A DNA stretch of 64,000 nt from Algoriphagus ratkowskyi (lineage in GTDB: Bacteria > Bacteroidota > Bacteroidia > Cytophagales > Cyclobacteriaceae): the NCBI RefSeq assembly GCF_002150505.1, contig NZ_MSSV01000011.1:124001-188000 (forward strand). Reading direction: 5' to 3'. The notes beneath the pieces are model-generated. The model did no database searches. It saw nothing but the letters and a program-made list of their open reading frames with translations, and was not told the origin of the DNA. Every line of letters starts with the position of its first letter. Within the stretch, counting starts at the first letter, position 1. This document shows, in pieces, positions 61,331 through 64,000 of this stretch. The position numbers and the translations under genes were made by a program.

Positions 61331-62296
61331 ATGAACGCAAAAAATACGGATTTCGGATCATTTGCCCAAGATGTAATGCTAGGGCTTAATTCAACCCCTA
61401 AAACTTTACCTTCGAAATATTTCTACGATTCCAAAGGTGATAAGCTATTTCAGCAGATCATGGCTTTACCTGAATATTACCTTACACGCAAGGAATATGA
61501 GATTCTTGAGCTTCAACACGAGCAAATCTTGGAGCAAATTTTAGCTTCCAGTCAACCTTTTAATTTGGTGGAGCTGGGAGCAGGAGACGGAATGAAAACC
61601 AAAATCTTGCTCAGATATCTGACCGAAAAGAAAGTCGAGTTTACCTATTATCCTGTAGATTTTTCAGGCTCAGTTTTGGAAGAACTGGAGGTAAGTCTTG
61701 CGAATGAGCTTCCAGAATTAGTGGTCAAACCACTTCAAGACACTTATAGAGTTTCGTTAAAGAAGCAAGTTTGGGAAGATGGTAGACCTAATCTGATCTT
61801 GTTTATGGGAGCCAATTTGGGGAACTTTGGAGTAGAAGAAGCCAAGAATATTATTGACCATTTACGAGTTGGGACTAAAAAAGGCGACCTTGTTTTGCTT
61901 GGTTTCGACTTAAAAAAGAACCCTCAAACGATACTCAGCGCCTATCACGATGAGCAAGGAGTTACTCGTGAGTTTAATATGAATTTGCTTGATAGAATCA
62001 ATAGAGAATTAGATGCTAATTTCGAAAGAGATTCGTTTGTGCACTGGCCTACTTATGATCCTGTAAGTGGAGAGTGTCGAAGCTATCTAGTTTCTCTTAA
62101 AACACAGGATGTTACAATAGGAGCCCTAAATCAAATATTCAAGTTTGAGGCATTTGAATCTATTTTCACTGAAATATCTAAAAAGTATAGCTTGTCGGAA
62201 ATTAGCTATCTAGCCTCTTTGGGTGGTTTTGAAGTGAAGGAAAACTTTATGGATTCAGAAGGGTATTTTGCAGATGTCTTATGGGAGAAAAAGTAA
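61331..62296 (+). CDS. egtD: L-histidine N-alpha-methyltransferase EgtD
   Basis: 321 residues. SAM motif NLVELGAGDGMKTKILL, N-terminal LPSKYFYDSKGDKLFQQIMALPEYYLTRKE (substrate-site Tyr region), LILFMGANLGNFG and YHDEQGVTREFNMNLL match the EgtD family. It adds three methyl groups to histidine to make hercynine for EgtB, whose gene is 3 nt upstream. No egtA, egtC or egtE gene is in the window, so the later steps are elsewhere or use cysteine and a generic lyase. Confidence 0.94.
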   Translation: MNAKNTDFGSFAQDVMLGLNSTPKTLPSKYFYDSKGDKLFQQIMALPEYYLTRKEYEILELQHEQILEQILASSQPFNLVELGAGDGMKTKILLRYLTEKKVEFTYYPVDFSGSVLEELEVSLANELPELVVKPLQDTYRVSLKKQVWEDGRPNLILFMGANLGNFGVEEAKNIIDHLRVGTKKGDLVLLGFDLKKNPQTILSAYHDEQGVTREFNMNLLDRINRELDANFERDSFVHWPTYDPVSGECRSYLVSLKTQDVTIGALNQIFKFEAFESIFTEISKKYSLSEISYLASLGGFEVKENFMDSEGYFADVLWEKK

Positions 62297-62348
62297 TTGA
62301 TTATCAATGAATCAACTATTCCCCACTTACTTTCGTGATCTTGTTCAC

Positions 62349-63410
62349 TTATTTTGTTAAAGCATACACTACTATTTTAGGGTTTTTCTCTTCATCTCCA
62401 TCCATATCTCTAATTATTGTGAAGTAGTTGTCCGCATTTAAATGTTTTGGAAATACTTCATACGAGTAACTTTCCGAAGGAAGTTTCATGCTGAATTTTG
62501 GGACTCTGTTTTGTAAATCAAGCATTAGATGATACGAATCTTTTTTGTAACCTACGAGTATGCTAGCATAGCCATCATTAATTTCTGCAGACTCAATTCG
62601 TAATGTATCCGACTTTCCAAAATCTGTGAAGTCAAGTTGATACTCAGGAACCTAGTGATCATCTTCCATTCGGTAGATTGTATCCTTCTGATCAGTCAAC
62701 CCTTCGAATCGCACACGAGGAAAGTAAAAGAGAGTTGTATCGTTTAGTTGGCCAAAAGCTCTGAGGAAATTGTGGACCCTGTTGAATTTTGAAGTAAAAC
62801 TATACAAATAATTTTCTTGGTTTTTTATTTCTAACGTAGTTGGCGATATGGAACTTAACAATACCGTTTGCTGATCCTTTTGGTTGGTATCAACTCCCTC
62901 TTGTACTACTAAAACCTCGCCCTTTTCCTGATAAAAGGATATTGGAAGCCCTGGCAATTTTTTACTTGAAGCGATAAAATTGCCATTAAGATCATAGGAA
63001 TTCACTGCCATTTTAATCCAATCTGCTACCAGAACTACATTATCTTTTTCGGCTACATAGATTGAGGTGGGCATAAGATATTCATCCGGACCTTCACCTT
63101 TTTTACCTAGGGTTTGAAGAAAATTCCCTCCGTAATCATACTTTAATAAACCATGTGTTCTATCCAATAGGAAAATGTAATCCTTTGCGAAAGCTATATC
63201 CTGGATTGATGTAAGATAGGGATTACCTGGACCTTCTAAATCTATGGTATCTTTTGCTTTTAACGGTGATTCATTTACTTCACTGAGCAAAAACTCTTTA
63301 TTGATTTCAATTGTATGTAGCGAAGTTGTTGTTTCGACATCATTCTTCTGGTTACAATTCTGAAATATTGAAAAGCATAAAAACAGGAAAATCAATTGGG
63401 AATATTTCAT
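62349..63410 (-). pseudogene. Six-bladed beta-propeller lipoprotein gene interrupted by one in-frame stop
   Basis: The frame starts at ATG 63410 and has a lipobox IFQNCNQK. It codes 252 residues ending YRMEDDH, then TAG at 62652-62654, and then continues in the same frame for 100 more codons (VPEYQLDFTDFGKSDTLRIE onward) to TAA at 62349-62351. The second part has normal codons and the VPEYxxDF pattern expected after a TIYR-type strand in the Bacteroidota six-bladed propeller family, so one base change split the gene. The first part carries blade motifs (IAFAKDYIFLLDRTHGLLKYD, GKKGEGPDEYLMPTSI). A base-call error in the source is possible. Confidence 0.88.
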
Positions 63411-63531
63411 GACAGTCTGGATGTTTCGATTTTACTATAATACAATTTATAGTTAATAATTAGTTTGTTATAGCTTTCGCATTTTCATTCCAACATATCG
63501 TGGTTTTTCGATCGTCAAATTCTCATAAATC

Positions 63532-63567
63532 AAAATGAAAGCACTGATTTCTCAGTGCTTTCATTTT
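63532..63567. terminator. Bidirectional terminator
   Basis: AAAATGAAAGCACTGA, loop TTTC, TCAGTGCTTTCATTTT: 16-bp perfect stem, 16 nt after the stop of the phospho-sugar mutase. Confidence 0.92.
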
Positions 63568-63582
63568 GTCATATCTAAATTT

Positions 63583-64000
63583 TTAACTGAAATATCGCTT
63601 CAAGCCTTCGATTCTTTCTTCAAGCTCGGCTTCTACTGATCTGTAATCAGCAACAGTAGTAAGTGGTGCATTTACTGAGAAATAATACTTAATTTTTGGC
63701 TCAGTACCTGATGGCCTTGCTGAGATTTTACTTCCGTCGACTAGGTAGAACTGCATCACATTAGACTTATCCATAGCAAAATTCTCTGATTTGCCTGTGT
63801 GTACATCTGTCACCGTACTCTTTTTGACATCCACTATTTTTGCAACTTTGATTCCATTCATTTCTTTAGGTGGCTTTTCACGGAAATCCATCATCAAAGC
63901 CTGAATCTGCTCAGCTCCGTCTTTACCTTTTTTGGTAACCGAGATTAGCGATTCCTTATAGAAACCAAATTGGTTATAAATTTCAGCAAGGACATCAAAA
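63583..64000 (-). CDS. Phospho-sugar mutase (phosphoglucomutase/phosphomannomutase), C-terminal part
   Basis: The last 139 codons of a gene that enters the window from the right. It holds the end of domain III and domain IV, with FYKESLISVTKKGKDGAEQI and the phosphate-binding loop SARPSGTEPKIKYYF of the alpha-D-phosphohexomutase superfamily. The gene converts hexose 1- and 6-phosphates. The catalytic serine and metal loop lie outside the window. A terminator follows the stop. Confidence 0.93.
   Translation of the reverse strand, partial: FDVLAEIYNQFGFYKESLISVTKKGKDGAEQIQALMMDFREKPPKEMNGIKVAKIVDVKKSTVTDVHTGKSENFAMDKSNVMQFYLVDGSKISARPSGTEPKIKYYFSVNAPLTTVADYRSVEAELEERIEGLKRYFS

Overview
The window is chromosomal DNA of a Bacteroidota bacterium, most likely a marine or aquatic member of the Cytophagales (Cyclobacteriaceae, Algoriphagus-like). 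The evidence is a SusC/RagA receptor with its FecR/ECF-sigma pair, many SPase II lipoproteins, promoters of the Bacteroidota type (TTTG, 19-21 nt, TAnnTTTG), tricorn-type and S9 exported peptidases, an STN-domain receptor and several Cytophagales-type hypothetical proteins. The genus is an inference; no rRNA or tRNA is present to confirm it.

Layout. 1-3.3 kb: a minus-strand surface-signalling set (ECF sigma, FecR anti-sigma, start of a SusC receptor that runs off the left edge). 3.4-10.5 kb: an AraC-type regulator with a CxxC metal-binding-like N-terminus, divergent from a GbsR/MarR regulator and a TolC / membrane-fusion / RND efflux operon; palindromic operator-like sites surround the regulator promoter. 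10.6-12.3 kb: a serine-less acyl-carrier-like protein, then a 1.2-kb tandem array of five ~240-bp units. Each unit is itself a large inverted repeat carrying six hairpins around an invariant AT-rich core. A second small palindrome family flanks the array. This is the most unusual part of the window. 12.3-31 kb: mainly housekeeping genes (S9 peptidase, Hpt protein, deoxynucleoside kinase, 3-hydroxyacyl-CoA dehydrogenase, CvfB, ROK kinase, sterol-desaturase-like protein, topoisomerase IV ParE/ParC, TrmH methylase, ceramidase-like protein, cyclophilin).

31-46 kb: PckA, POT peptide transporter, amidohydrolase with TetR, TyrS, tricorn protease, BlaI-type repressor, acyl-lipid desaturase, then a histone-deacetylase-like amidohydrolase, an OmpH/Skp-like lipoprotein and a deoxyhypusine-synthase-like protein followed by an OmpA protein. 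49-57 kb: an exported Gfo/Idh/MocA oxidoreductase, a GH20 hexosaminidase, an AGCS alanine/sodium symporter with glycerate kinase, several small proteins (including a 61-residue protein with 35 acidic and no basic residues) and a stand-alone response regulator. 57-64 kb: dCMP deaminase, MurB, an AstE/AspA-like hydrolase, the ergothioneine pair EgtB-EgtD, a six-bladed propeller lipoprotein gene broken by one in-frame TAG, and the end of a phospho-sugar mutase that runs off the right edge.

Genes are closely packed with frequent convergent overlaps and many strong bidirectional terminators. No prophage, IS element, CRISPR array or plasmid module was seen. The biological novelty lies mainly in the palindrome-rich array and in a few degenerate family members (pseudo-ACP, cysteine-less ArsC-like protein).
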